A stretch of 64,000 nt of DNA from Nitrosospira multiformis (GTDB taxonomy: Bacteria > Pseudomonadota > Gammaproteobacteria > Burkholderiales > Nitrosomonadaceae). Below the pieces are notes generated by a model that had not been told where the DNA came from, did not search any database, and saw only the letters and a list, made by a program, of their open reading frames with translations. The stretch lies in contig JAFKJB010000018.1 of assembly GCA_017306155.1 (NCBI GenBank), positions 28,344 through 92,343 on the forward strand, read 5' to 3'. Both the position numbers and the translations under genes were made by a program. How positions within the stretch are numbered: position 1 is the stretch's first letter; the number at the start of each line of letters is the position of its first letter. Of the stretch, positions 19,001 to 28,375 are shown piece after piece.

Positions 19001-21064
19001 CTAAGGTATTCGTTGTTTCGTCTGGTCGATGCGATACGGCAGCATCATTTGGTTGTCTTCGTGCTCGAGGACATGGCAATGCCAGACATATTGACCTTCT
19101 CTGACGAAGGTCATGCGCAAGCGCGTGACCTGGCCGGGGTAGGCAATAACCGTATCCTTGCGCCCCAGCTCCCAGGGTTCAGGGGATACAGGAGACGATC
19201 CCGCTTTCAGCTGCACTGTCCCATTTTCTTCATTTACAAGTATGGCCTGCCTGTTGACCAGTTCGAAGGACACGGCGTGGACATGCATGGGATGCGCATC
19301 TTCCGTCGTATTGTAGAGCTCCCAGATTTCCGTTGTCCCCACTACCGGGTTCTGGGTGACGGAATCCTTCCATTCACGGGCGATGCAGGGTGCCGGACCC
19401 GTTCCAGGGTCACCCTGAACGATACCTAAAAAGGCGGCGGCGGGGGACTCGTCAAAGCTTGAGGATTCCTTTTCCAGCAGCGCCAGGCGGCGGACAAATG
19501 TCTCCCGCGGGAGGGGAGGGGTATTCGGAAGCAGCAGATACTGTGGCGGCGTCGAATGGTCCCTGCCTTGAGCGGGAGTCACGTGAAACTGCATGATCAG
19601 TCCGCTGGAGCGAGGGTCCGCCATTTGAAAATCGGTGCCCGGCACTCCTCCGCCAAATGGTTCATCCGGACCGATATTTTTCAGTACATGTCGTCCGACG
19701 GGCACCCGGGTGAAATCCACGATCACATCCGCCCGCTCGGAAGGGCCCAGGAGAATGCGGTTTGCATTCACTGCCGTCATGTTTGCGGGCGCAGAAAGAA
19801 AGCCGCTGTCGCCCCCTATCATCCAGACCTCAATACCGGGAATGCCGTCAAAGTCGAGAATGAGAAAACGCGAGTTGCAGGCATTCAACAGCCGATACCG
19901 ATAACGGGCCTGCTCAACCGTCTGGAAGGGCCATGTATTGCCGTTTACCACCATCATGTTGGCGAAAAACTCCGGGTTCCAGATGGGTGGAATATCGGTG
20001 TCAGGAATGAACGGTCCCGGAATCCCGTCAAAAAAGGCCCGTGAATGAGGATAGAAGAGAGAGCCGTCGATATTGAATGACCGGTCCTGTATCACGAGGG
20101 GAATTTCACGGATATTCCTGTGCTGCGGAAGATGCGCTGGACCATGCGGGGGAGTGGAGCGCGGCAGGATGCCGCGCGTGCCGCTTCGGGCATCTCTTAT
20201 CGCACTATCTCCTTCGGGGCCGCCGCGGATGATATAGAAGCCTGCCAGGCCGGCATAGACGTTCGTGCGTGTCATCCCCAACGCGTGATCGTGGTACCAG
20301 AGTGTCGAAGTCTGCATGTTGGGATAAGTGAACGTAGCGCTGCCCGGCTCCCAGGCCTCCACATCGAGGCTCGCCTCGCGATTGAAGAATTGATACCAGG
20401 TTCCAAACATGGCGTATTCCGAAGGAATACCTGCCGCCGCCGGCAGGTACCACGCTTCAGGGTAGCCGTCGCTATGGCCGGCAACCCCAACCGCGCCATG
20501 CAGATGGGTGACAATCGGCACAGGTCCGCGATAGGAGGCGGGTGTAGTCTTGAAAGAGGGACTCATGTCGCGATGTGCCGTACCGCCTGGCGGGTTTGCC
20601 CAATGCAGCGTGGGATCGACCGGCAGCAAGGGCGGAAGGAAGCCAGCAGTGGCATCATCCTTGAGGCCATTGATCCATTTTACGATCACTGGTTCCTGCC
20701 ATTTTGCCTCAATAGTAAAACCTGGGGCGCGATGAGCAAAAGATCGCCGCTTTCCAGGAAAGGCCGGGCCGTATCCCCATACAGTTGTCGGAGGAAACCC
20801 GCGAGGCAATATCTGCTGGGAAAACTGTTTTACCGAAATTTCGTAATAATCCACATGGCGTCCATCCCCAATGACTTTTTTTCCAGCGGCAGGCATCGCC
20901 GGTGGAATGAATAGGGGTGTCCGGAATTTGTCGACAAGTTCCGGGTTGAGTGACCCGCCGGGAATCGCGGCAATCGCTCTGGAGATGCCGTTAAGCCGAT
21001 CAGATCCAAAAAGGGTTAGCAAGCCGCTGGCGGTATATTTAAGGAATCTACGTCGCGAAACCAT
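19001..21064 (-). CDS. Tat-exported multicopper oxidase (CotA/bilirubin oxidase-like)
   Basis: About 687 residues. The twin-arginine signal (SRRRFLKYTASGL) marks export as a folded copper protein. All four copper-binding clusters are present: HLHG, WYHDHALG, HPMHVH and WHCHVLEHEDNQMM near the C-terminus, the last with the type 1 Cys and a likely axial Met. Such enzymes oxidise phenols, bilirubin or metal ions (Mn, Fe, Cu) and reduce oxygen to water. The ATG at 21064 is chosen because AGAAGGAG precedes it at 6 nt and the Tat motif follows; the longer frame to 21118 adds 18 residues. Confidence 0.88.
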   Translation of the reverse strand: MVSRRRFLKYTASGLLTLFGSDRLNGISRAIAAIPGGSLNPELVDKFRTPLFIPPAMPAAGKKVIGDGRHVDYYEISVKQFSQQILPRGFPPTTVWGYGPAFPGKRRSFAHRAPGFTIEAKWQEPVIVKWINGLKDDATAGFLPPLLPVDPTLHWANPPGGTAHRDMSPSFKTTPASYRGPVPIVTHLHGAVGVAGHSDGYPEAWYLPAAAGIPSEYAMFGTWYQFFNREASLDVEAWEPGSATFTYPNMQTSTLWYHDHALGMTRTNVYAGLAGFYIIRGGPEGDSAIRDARSGTRGILPRSTPPHGPAHLPQHRNIREIPLVIQDRSFNIDGSLFYPHSRAFFDGIPGPFIPDTDIPPIWNPEFFANMMVVNGNTWPFQTVEQARYRYRLLNACNSRFLILDFDGIPGIEVWMIGGDSGFLSAPANMTAVNANRILLGPSERADVIVDFTRVPVGRHVLKNIGPDEPFGGGVPGTDFQMADPRSSGLIMQFHVTPAQGRDHSTPPQYLLLPNTPPLPRETFVRRLALLEKESSSFDESPAAAFLGIVQGDPGTGPAPCIAREWKDSVTQNPVVGTTEIWELYNTTEDAHPMHVHAVSFELVNRQAILVNEENGTVQLKAGSSPVSPEPWELGRKDTVIAYPGQVTRLRMTFVREGQYVWHCHVLEHEDNQMMLPYRIDQTKQRIP

Positions 21065-21385
21065 TAGAAGCTCCTTCTGATCCACGTATCCAGCAAAACG
21101 CCGAGCCATTCTTCTCAACCTGGACGCGCCAGCTTCGGAGATATTGGGAGTTATGCGGCATTTATATTGTTATAATAATACGAATGAGTCGCATTATAAT
21201 TTAGGAGCGCAATTATGCAACTTTTTTCTGGAATTCCGGTAGGGGCAGGGGTCCGTAACGGGGCAGGCGGGTGCGGTCGCCGGGAGCGATTGCAAATATT
21301 TATACTCAGAACGTCGGTTGTCGAACTGCTTACAGTCCGGTTTCATGCGTCCCGGGCAATCCGGGATTCGGGACGATGGAATGCT

Positions 21386-22162
21386 CTATGATGCCCGCTT
21401 CGGCTCCAGCTCCAGTCTTGTGATGTAACGCTGGATCAGCGACAGCGCATTTTCCCCTGTATCGACAAACTCGCAACTCACGCGCCGGGATTGGAGATCA
21501 TGCACCCGCCCGGTGCCAGCCGGTTCCACCCGGATTATCCGCATGGATACAATAACCGTACCGATATCCGGTAATGCAATGCGGCAATTTTCATAAACGC
21601 TTCCTTCCGCGAAATTGCCCCTGCCGTTCGAGTCGATGGCAGCCATGCCACCGCAACTAAGGTCCTGCAGGATAACTTCCACGGTGGAAGGCGACTTTTC
21701 CAGAAGTAGGGGAACCGCACATTTCACGGGCGCAATCGTCGGCGTGGCAACGCGATAATATTCCCGTTTTTGCATACGCAGCAGACTTTTGGGGATCTGT
21801 GCAAGGAAGGCATCGCGCCCCTCGAACCTTGTTTTCCCGATTTGCTGGCAGGAAAATTGAACCTTCACCTGGTTGGGAAATGCAACAACATTCCATTTTC
21901 CAGCCTGCAATGCCTGCTGATTGATCTCCTCATCCGGGCCATAATCGAGCACCATTTTCCCGTGCTGGCTGTCGAGATTCAAAAGGGCGGTCGGGAAAAA
22001 GCTGCCGGCATCACCAAAATAACAGGTGCTTTGCGAATTGTTCCGTACCATCAACCGCAGCACGGAGAGAATATCGTTTTTCGACGAAATGCGGTATTTC
22101 TTGTTGCTATCGGGAAGATCGGGTCTGCTGTCTGCCATGATGTCTGTGCAGGTTCTGCTCAT
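21386..22162 (-). CDS. YcgR-type flagellar brake protein with PilZ domain
   Basis: 258 residues. An N-terminal YcgR-like beta domain (about 25-130) is followed by a PilZ domain (about 133-250) with the c-di-GMP motif RxxxR in QKREYYRVA and the second motif DLSCGGMAA. Such proteins bind c-di-GMP and slow the flagellar motor. No flagellar genes are in the window. The start is uncertain: ATGs at 22162 and 22138 both lack a good ribosome-binding site. Confidence 0.85.
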   Translation of the reverse strand: MSRTCTDIMADSRPDLPDSNKKYRISSKNDILSVLRLMVRNNSQSTCYFGDAGSFFPTALLNLDSQHGKMVLDYGPDEEINQQALQAGKWNVVAFPNQVKVQFSCQQIGKTRFEGRDAFLAQIPKSLLRMQKREYYRVATPTIAPVKCAVPLLLEKSPSTVEVILQDLSCGGMAAIDSNGRGNFAEGSVYENCRIALPDIGTVIVSMRIIRVEPAGTGRVHDLQSRRVSCEFVDTGENALSLIQRYITRLELEPKRAS

Positions 22163-22789
22163 TCATGTTGGGTTTCGCAATGTGCGAATGATCGTTCTCC
22201 CTGAGGTGCTGTCACTGTAGGTGCTGTCACTGTGGGTCACTGTAACATCGACGCCGCATCCGGGAATTTTCCCGGCCATGTGCGGATGGCGCGACGAAGG
22301 ATCAAAGGCAGCGCGCAACAGGCCCAAGGGGTGACGACTATCCTCGTTATAACGACCACAAAACCGAGTACCGTAGCAAAACAGCTTTTTGTTGACAAAA
22401 AATCCTGGGCATTGAAAGCGCGCGAACTCTCAGAATCGAACCCAAAGCCAGGGGGCCTTATAAATCATTGATCACGTTTTCCTTGACATTTCGAAATAAT
22501 CCACATTTTTTGCCTGGGTTACATGCTCAATTCCAGTACTAGCTGTCAAAAGCCCATGGGGCTTGATTTTTATTCAAGTATTTGATAATAAATATATTTA
22601 AAAAAAGTTCAAAAAATAGCCGACTAAGAAAAAATGTTACAGAAAGATGACTTACCCATCGTTTACAGAGCTTATCAACAAACTTATCCACAGCAATTGT
22701 GGACAATCGAAAGGGGGATACCATTGACCGATTTTTCCGGAATCTTCCTGCATAGGGATGTATCTTCGGCTCCCGGATAGTGAAATCAT
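22163..22789. other. Gene-free, partly AT-rich region with DnaA-box-like sequences
   Basis: No convincing coding frame. Positions 22560-22640 are strikingly AT-rich (GATAATAAATATATTTAAAA). Four sequences matching the DnaA box within one base lie on the two sides of it; see the separate entry. Confidence 0.45.
22497..22706. other. Cluster of DnaA-box-like sequences beside an AT-rich stretch (origin-like)
   Basis: TTATCCACA at 22684-22692 is a perfect DnaA box. TTATCAACA at 22672-22680 differs by one base and is 12 bp away. TGTGGACAA at 22698-22706 reads TTGTCCACA on the other strand, one mismatch. TAATCCACA at 22497-22505 also has one mismatch. The AT-rich stretch at 22560-22640 could act as an unwinding element. 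No dnaA, parA or rep gene is nearby, so this may be a chromosomal origin, a DnaA-titrating site or a relic of a replicon. Confidence 0.4.
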
Positions 22790-23047
22790 CGAGAATCATC
22801 CAGCCTGTGCTTCGGCAAACGGGCGGAGGTGACACCCCGCGTAGCAGGTTGCTACAAGCGGGTTGTGGCAAACGTCAAGTGGGAGGACCTATAAATGTCA
22901 ACGCGGAGCAGGTCAGCCGGGGAATGGCCTGAATATACCGGAGATACGTCGACAGAAACTATCATTTCTATCTTCTGGAATTGAGTGCGAGGCTGGCGAA
23001 ACGCGGGCTTTGGGCTGATCCCAATCCTCTTGCACCTGGCAATGGCG
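22790..23047 (+). pseudogene. Decayed thermonuclease (SNase-family) gene fragment
   Basis: The translation can be pieced together as C-terminal thermonuclease sequence: CFGKRAEV, then YKRVVANV (22790-22891), a frame change near 22890, then NVNAEQVSRGMA, a stop TGA at 22930-22932 where intact genes usually have Trp, and IYRRYVDRNYHFYLLE followed by ARLAKRGLWADPNPLAP. That order and the motif VNAEQVRRGMAWxYRRY are typical of bacterial SNase homologues, which cut DNA and RNA. With one frameshift, one stop and no N-terminus, it cannot be functional. Confidence 0.7.
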
Positions 23048-23300
23048 AAATCACAGAAAACGGAAAGGGTGGCGCTTTGGGCGAGCGGGAACGCAGCAGT
23101 ACTACGTCGTCGTCCCTCGGTGCTTGACACAAGCAACAGCAGGGATTGGCAGGGAGACGAGGGGGATACAACGTTTATCCCACCCTTTATCCGTGGGATG
23201 ATCATGCTCCAGAAAGGGGAGATCTATTGTAAGGAGAACGTCAATCGGAGAGATGTAATATCTCGCAGAGTTAGCGCTTTCTTTTTTTAATTCTATACCG

Positions 23301-23981
23301 TCATTCCGGATTCAAACATGATAAAGAAATTATTTGCTTTGGATAATTCAGTGTTAAGGGGTGATTTTTTTCAAAGCCCAAATCTGCATCAGCAACTGGA
23401 TTTACACCGTAAAGCAAGGATTCACAGAGTTGAACGAAAGCGAGGGGTTGGGGAAAAAAGCCAGCTGGTAGTCGTAGATTGTGCACTCCGCTAAACTGTA
23501 GATGAGATGGCGTATGCGCCGTAGCGTCTCTATCATAATCAAAGCGAAGATGTGATGTATTTGTAGGATTCTGACCTTTCAATTCCATAAGTTCAATCCA
23601 GTTATACAAGTACTCGTAAATATCAAAATTATCTCTATCTACTGCATCCTCAGCTGCACAATAAATATCCTCCATCGACTCTCGGGTCCCCACGGGTTTC
23701 GGATAGAAAGCGAGCCTCGCTTTTACCAATCTATCCTCATCATCAAATTGGTAGAAAAATTGGAAAAATGATCCATCCGCGAGGAGAAGTGAGTACTGAT
23801 GAGAGTCTAATAAATGCTGATACTCTAAGGGATAAAATACTCTCTTTACAATTCCTGGCACACGTTCCTGCCAAGTGATTAAACGCTTTTCCCCGTGCAC
23901 TAACGTATTATTGACCTGCGTAATATTTGATAGATGTTGCACCACGTTGTTCAATCCCTGCTTGGCGTGCGCGAATCGCAT
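23301..23981 (-). CDS. DUF2290-family protein, partner of the helicase
   Basis: 226 residues that resemble the DUF2290 family: a helical N-terminus, then a beta-rich core with SLLLADGSFFQFFYQFD and ARLAFYPKP, and a C-terminal HLRFDYD segment. The function of the family is not established. It starts 18 nt downstream of the helicase gene on the same strand, so both belong to one operon. Base composition is clearly richer in A and T than in the genes on either side, as expected for acquired DNA. Confidence 0.7.
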   Translation of the reverse strand: MRFAHAKQGLNNVVQHLSNITQVNNTLVHGEKRLITWQERVPGIVKRVFYPLEYQHLLDSHQYSLLLADGSFFQFFYQFDDEDRLVKARLAFYPKPVGTRESMEDIYCAAEDAVDRDNFDIYEYLYNWIELMELKGQNPTNTSHLRFDYDRDATAHTPSHLQFSGVHNLRLPAGFFPQPLAFVQLCESLLYGVNPVADADLGFEKNHPLTLNYPKQIISLSCLNPE

Positions 23982-23999
23982 AAAGTTACCACTCTCGGG

Positions 24000-26204
24000 C
24001 TACTGATCCAATCTTTGATCTAGGAGCAATTGACGTATCTCTGGGTTTTTTTCTACGAGTTCAATAAGTTCTTGGATCTTGTCGAGTTCTTTGTCTGATT
24101 TATTCAGAAAAGATTTACTCTTTCGCACGGACTCTTTGCTAGGACAAGTGAAGCAAAACTTTGGAAAATCCTTTTTAATTGCGTCAATTTCTTTGACTAG
24201 TTGCGCCATCGGTTCTCCGTGACCGCTTATATAACACCAGCCACGTGATCGTGTTACGGCAACAAAGAAAGTGTTTCGGGCGCGTAAAGTGAAGTCGTTA
24301 GTTACATACTGCGCATTCATGACAAACACGATATTCGCTTCGTTCCCTTTAGACCTAAAAGGAGTTGTAATGGTTACGAAGCCTTTAGGTTTAAACACAT
24401 CCGCACTTTCCACATATCCCGGTATCACCGAACGAACCCCTACTGACGTAAGAATTCGCTGCACCGCAAACATTGATTCCTTATTGTTCCCTCCCTTTAA
24501 GTTGATTATGATAATTTCTTCTGGAGCGACTCCTTGAGTAGATACCAGGTCCATCAACTTGTTTTTTATGAAATCCAATTGCTCGCTATTGTCGTTACAG
24601 TTCTGTACCTGAACAAGATTGAGTGGTTTTTTGTTGTTTGCACGTAAGATACGTTCCAAAAGATTTTTACTATTTTCGTCAGGTCGCTCGATCTCGACCC
24701 GGTCATTTTCCTCGATCATCAAAGCGCGCGGTTCATTCACCCGGTAACCAATTGCCTCCCATTCTGCAGGGTGATAAAACATTTCAGTTGGCCTATTCGA
24801 ATATAGGCCCATTGCAACACCATGCGCTGTCATCAGGACTGGTCTCGGTGTTCTATAGCAGTTGGGAAGTACGAAGTCTTTGGGAATATCTCCTGCATAT
24901 TTCCCTACGAGTACGCTGTCCGGAAGATTAGGACCGCCATCTGGCTTTAGTCCAAACAGCTCCGACGGGCCTTTGATTTCTATATCTCGTAAGGACTGAA
25001 ATTCATCATAAGCCCAAATAATCCTTTTATCTGCTTCCTCCTGTTTCGCTAGCTTATATACGACGTGAAAGACCTCGTTCGGAAAATCTTGAGCCTCATC
25101 AATGAGAATCAGATCATAATCCTGTTGGAGAGAATCACCTGCTCGATTCAGAAGATCCCCATAGACGTATGCAAGAGGGTCCCCCCTCCCTCTAGCATCT
25201 GAAAGCGTAAGCGGAGTTATGCCCAATTTCTGGCACAGAGTGGAATATAACCCCGGTTTTTGCTTACCACCCCAAGCATGAAAAACGTGTACTTTATCCT
25301 CAAAATCGGGAGCACGCTTTGCCTCAAGTGTGTAGTACTTTGATATCAGATTTTGAACATGTTGATACAGGCTTTGGGTGTTAAACAGATAGAGTATTTT
25401 AAAGTCCGGAAATCGCTTATGAGTGATTGCTGCCTTCAGACATAGGACGATTGTTTTTCCCGTACCTGCCAGCCCACGGATGCGCTGTGGTCCTGGAGGC
25501 AATTGCATCGCCGCGAGTCGTTGGGCATTATCTTGTCGGAATGTTGCGTGTAAGGACTTTTGTATATAGTCATTTACCGTTTTTAGAGGACCTTCTTCAA
25601 TGCCACTCTTTTTTGACTCATAGATAAATGTTCCCTCAAGCAAGGCATAGATACGATCCAGAGATTCAGAATTACACTGATAGTCGGTAGGCAATCCACG
25701 AAGCCAACCCTCTAAGCAATCAATAGAAAAGGATTCGATCGAGAACTCTTCCTGATCTACAAGTTTAGAGATTTCGTTCTGCGAATTGGCGCAGAAAACA
25801 ATAGCGCTTTTAATTGGGACTTTTGACCGCCGTGTTTTTCTGTCGTACAAGAATCGATCATTCTTCAGTCTGCTTTGAACTTCTTCTTCATATATATCTA
25901 AAATCAGACTCCGGGGTGGTATGGCGGCTCCGGAATCCATCTTCCAATACTCGAGTTCATCTACCTCAATTACACCTGCTACACGTTCCTCAACTACATC
26001 AACTAAGATAATTCCTAGCTCTTGAGAGACGACGATAAAGGATGGTACATCCTCGTCCGACGCTCGACCTAGTGTTGTTAGCTTATATCCGACATAACCG
26101 TTATAGTCTGCATACACACGGCGAATTACGTTCGCAACTCGAAGTTGAAACGGTTTATTCTCAAGCGCGAGAGAGCCTGAAAGGAAAGAGAAAGTTTCAC
26201 TCAT
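24000..26204 (-). CDS. UvrD/Rep-like superfamily 1 helicase with NERD-like N-terminus
   Basis: 734 residues. Residues about 1-110 look like a NERD (nuclease-related) domain (SFIVVSQELGIILVDVVEE), but the usual catalytic E-x-K is D-V-V, so nuclease activity is doubtful. The helicase core has Walker A GLAGTGKTIVL, Walker B LILIDEAQDF, and the C-terminal motifs TPFRSKGNEANIV and FFVAVTRSRGW. The end is a Lys/Glu-rich tail. It is the first gene of a two-gene operon with the DUF2290 protein and lies next to a tRNA gene. Low-GC compared with its neighbours. A role in phage defence or DNA repair is inference. Confidence 0.82.
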   Translation of the reverse strand: MSETFSFLSGSLALENKPFQLRVANVIRRVYADYNGYVGYKLTTLGRASDEDVPSFIVVSQELGIILVDVVEERVAGVIEVDELEYWKMDSGAAIPPRSLILDIYEEEVQSRLKNDRFLYDRKTRRSKVPIKSAIVFCANSQNEISKLVDQEEFSIESFSIDCLEGWLRGLPTDYQCNSESLDRIYALLEGTFIYESKKSGIEEGPLKTVNDYIQKSLHATFRQDNAQRLAAMQLPPGPQRIRGLAGTGKTIVLCLKAAITHKRFPDFKILYLFNTQSLYQHVQNLISKYYTLEAKRAPDFEDKVHVFHAWGGKQKPGLYSTLCQKLGITPLTLSDARGRGDPLAYVYGDLLNRAGDSLQQDYDLILIDEAQDFPNEVFHVVYKLAKQEEADKRIIWAYDEFQSLRDIEIKGPSELFGLKPDGGPNLPDSVLVGKYAGDIPKDFVLPNCYRTPRPVLMTAHGVAMGLYSNRPTEMFYHPAEWEAIGYRVNEPRALMIEENDRVEIERPDENSKNLLERILRANNKKPLNLVQVQNCNDNSEQLDFIKNKLMDLVSTQGVAPEEIIIINLKGGNNKESMFAVQRILTSVGVRSVIPGYVESADVFKPKGFVTITTPFRSKGNEANIVFVMNAQYVTNDFTLRARNTFFVAVTRSRGWCYISGHGEPMAQLVKEIDAIKKDFPKFCFTCPSKESVRKSKSFLNKSDKELDKIQELIELVEKNPEIRQLLLDQRLDQ

Positions 26205-26331
26205 GATTTATCTAACTTCAATGCAATTCGCAAGGCCTATTTGATTACCGGCTAGTGCGCGCCAGATATGGCCGAGACAACATGCTACCCGATTTACTCG
26301 GAGCCTTCATGACTTCCATGAGTTGTTTTTT

Positions 26332-26406
26332 TGGTGGGCGGTACTGGGATCGAACCAGTGGCTTCCACCGTGTGAAGGTGGCACTCTACCGCTGAGTTAA
26401 CCGCCC
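26332..26406 (-). tRNA. tRNA-Val (CAC)
   Basis: Reads on the minus strand from GGGCGGT to a genome-encoded CCA. The anticodon stem CCACC/GGTGG encloses the loop TTCACAC, giving anticodon CAC for GUG codons. The T arm contains GGTTCGATCC. Its 3' end faces the helicase/DUF2290 operon, the usual side for island insertion. Confidence 0.95.
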
Positions 26407-26606
26407 ATTGCTTGACGTTATCTGAAATCGATAACGGTTGAGGGAGGCGCAATTAGAGCATAAATCGAGGATTTTGGTCAACGCGCACAAACGTATGGGG
26501 TTACGGGATATGTGTATACAAATGTTAAGTCACGCTGACTTGGCATTAACGTAAAATAACGGATTCTCATATTCCACAGTTGGGTTTGCAACCTGACTTC
26601 CACTTC

Positions 26607-28004
26607 ATGATCCGCACCCGTTTCGCTCCCAGTCCCACTGGTTATCTTCACATTGGTGGCGCCCGCACAGCGCTGTTTTCCTGGGCTTATGCCCGCAAGC
26701 ACGGCGGTAAATTCATCCTTCGGATCGAGAATACCGATCTGGAACGTTCCACTGCCCAGTCCACGCAGGCGATTCTGGATGGGATGGCATGGCTGGGGCT
26801 GGATTACGACGAGGGGCCGTTTTACCAGATGCAGCGGCTGGCGCGCTATCATGAGGTGGCGGAGCAGTTGCTGCGCACGGGCCATGCCTATTACTGCTAT
26901 TGCAGCAGGGAAGAGCTGGACGCCATGCGCGAGCAGCAGCGCGCGGCGGGTTTGAAGCCCCGCTATGATGGCCGGTGGCGCGATTCCAGGGAGACGCCGC
27001 CTGCCGGTGTGAAGCCCGTGGTGCGGTTGAAAAACCCGCTGGATGGAGAGGTAACGTTCAAGGATCTCATAAAGGGTGAGATAACCGTTGCCAACAGCGA
27101 ACTGGATGATCTCGTGCTGCTGCGCGGGGATGGCGTGCCGACTTATAACTTTGGCGTAGTGATCGATGATCTCGATATGAACATCACGCACGTGATTCGG
27201 GGTGACGATCACGTGAACAACACGCCGCGGCAGATCAACATACTGAAGGCACTGGGTGCGCCTCTGCCGCAATACGCGCATGTGCCGATGATTCTCGGGG
27301 CGGATGGCGAGCGCTTGTCGAAGCGGCATGGCGCGGTTTCGGTGATGCAATACCGGGAAGATGGTTATCTGCCGGAGGCGCTGGTGAATTATCTGGCGCG
27401 GCTGGGTTGGTCGCATGGTGATGAGGAAATATTCAGCCGGGAGCAGCTGGTCGAGTGGTTCGATTTATCCAGCATCAACCGCTCACCGGCGAAATTCAAT
27501 CCGGAAAAGTTGCAATGGCTCAACCAGCAATACCTGAAAACGGCGGATAACGAGCGGCTGGCAGAATTGGTGAAACCTTTTCTTTCAGTGAATGACTGTG
27601 ATGTTACTGGCGGAGATGTCCCCGATTTGCGCAAGGTCGTGAATCTGCTCAAGGAGCGCGTCAATACCGTTGCGGAACTGGCGGATGCGGCTGTTTATTT
27701 CTTCCGTCCGCTGGAGCCTGCGGAAGAACTGAGGGCGCAGTATTTCGTCGCCGAGGCTAAAGCTCCGATTCTCGATTTGCGGACAAAACTTGCAAAGGTC
27801 GAATGGGAAGGCCATGCCATCAACGACATAATCAAGGCCAGCGCTACGGCACACGGCGTGAAGATGCCGAAGGTGGCAATGCCGCTGCGTGTCATGGTTA
27901 CAGGAGAGGCGCAGACTCCGGCGATCAATGTCGTGCTGGAATTGCTGGGCAGGGAGGAAACGCTGCGGAGGATGGACAGCCAGCTTGAGTATTTTCCCGG
28001 CTGA
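26607..28004 (+). CDS. gltX: Glutamyl-tRNA synthetase
   Basis: 465 residues; charges tRNA-Glu. Class I signature HIGG in SPTGYLHIGGARTAL (residues 9-23) and the KMSKS-like loop SKRHG (in GERLSKRHGAV) are present. I start at the ATG at 26607 because family members begin IRTRFAPSPTG; the nine extra upstream residues are unlikely. Its cognate tRNA-Glu lies at 28376, with only tRNA-Ala between. Confidence 0.95.
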   Translation: MIRTRFAPSPTGYLHIGGARTALFSWAYARKHGGKFILRIENTDLERSTAQSTQAILDGMAWLGLDYDEGPFYQMQRLARYHEVAEQLLRTGHAYYCYCSREELDAMREQQRAAGLKPRYDGRWRDSRETPPAGVKPVVRLKNPLDGEVTFKDLIKGEITVANSELDDLVLLRGDGVPTYNFGVVIDDLDMNITHVIRGDDHVNNTPRQINILKALGAPLPQYAHVPMILGADGERLSKRHGAVSVMQYREDGYLPEALVNYLARLGWSHGDEEIFSREQLVEWFDLSSINRSPAKFNPEKLQWLNQQYLKTADNERLAELVKPFLSVNDCDVTGGDVPDLRKVVNLLKERVNTVAELADAAVYFFRPLEPAEELRAQYFVAEAKAPILDLRTKLAKVEWEGHAINDIIKASATAHGVKMPKVAMPLRVMVTGEAQTPAINVVLELLGREETLRRMDSQLEYFPG

Positions 28005-28069
28005 TATAGGGGGGCAAGTTTCAGCTTCGGCATAGATAAGGCTAAACGTGGTCGGCGATTCAGTGTTCT

Positions 28070-28097
28070 CTCTCCCTTTCAGGGAGAGGGAGTTTTA
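28070..28097 (+). terminator. Likely rho-independent terminator of gltX
   Basis: CTCTCCCT at 28070-28077, loop TTC, AGGGAGAG at 28081-28088, then GGAGTTTTATT. A perfect 8-bp stem and a short T-run, 66 nt after the gltX stop codon. Confidence 0.5.
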
Positions 28098-28197
28098 TTC
28101 GGATGAAAGAGGGACAAAGGGTTCAGGCCGTTCAGCAGGCTCAGACGGACGAGAGCCTGTCAGGGGATGATGAGGATGATATACTTCCACCTGTGCA

Positions 28198-28226
28198 TTG
28201 ACGGGAAAAATCGCGCTCAGTATAAT
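28198..28226 (+). promoter_or_regulatory. Sigma70-like promoter of the tRNA-Ala/tRNA-Glu genes
   Basis: TTGACG at 28198-28203 and TATAAT at 28221-28226 are separated by exactly 17 bp. The first tRNA starts 15 nt after the -10 box. This is one of the best sigma70 matches in the window, as expected for stable RNA genes. Confidence 0.8.
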
Positions 28227-28241
28227 TCGCCTTCTTTTGCC

Positions 28242-28317
<76 letters not shown>

Positions 28318-28375
28318 GTTTATGGCAATACACAAACTGACGGCAAACGGCTTTTAAGCATTTCAAAGTCCTCTG

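Noticed and set aside
19001-21118. Longer start of the multicopper oxidase at 21118
   Set aside because: The ATG at 21064 has a strong ribosome-binding site directly before the Tat motif.
21215-21391. 58-codon plus-strand frame with GGAG ahead of it, between the oxidase and PilZ genes
   Set aside because: No recognisable product, and it overlaps the PilZ gene end; the AT-rich stretch before it is more likely the oxidase promoter.
22985-23290. 101-codon plus-strand frame
   Set aside because: It crosses the thermonuclease relic in the wrong frame.
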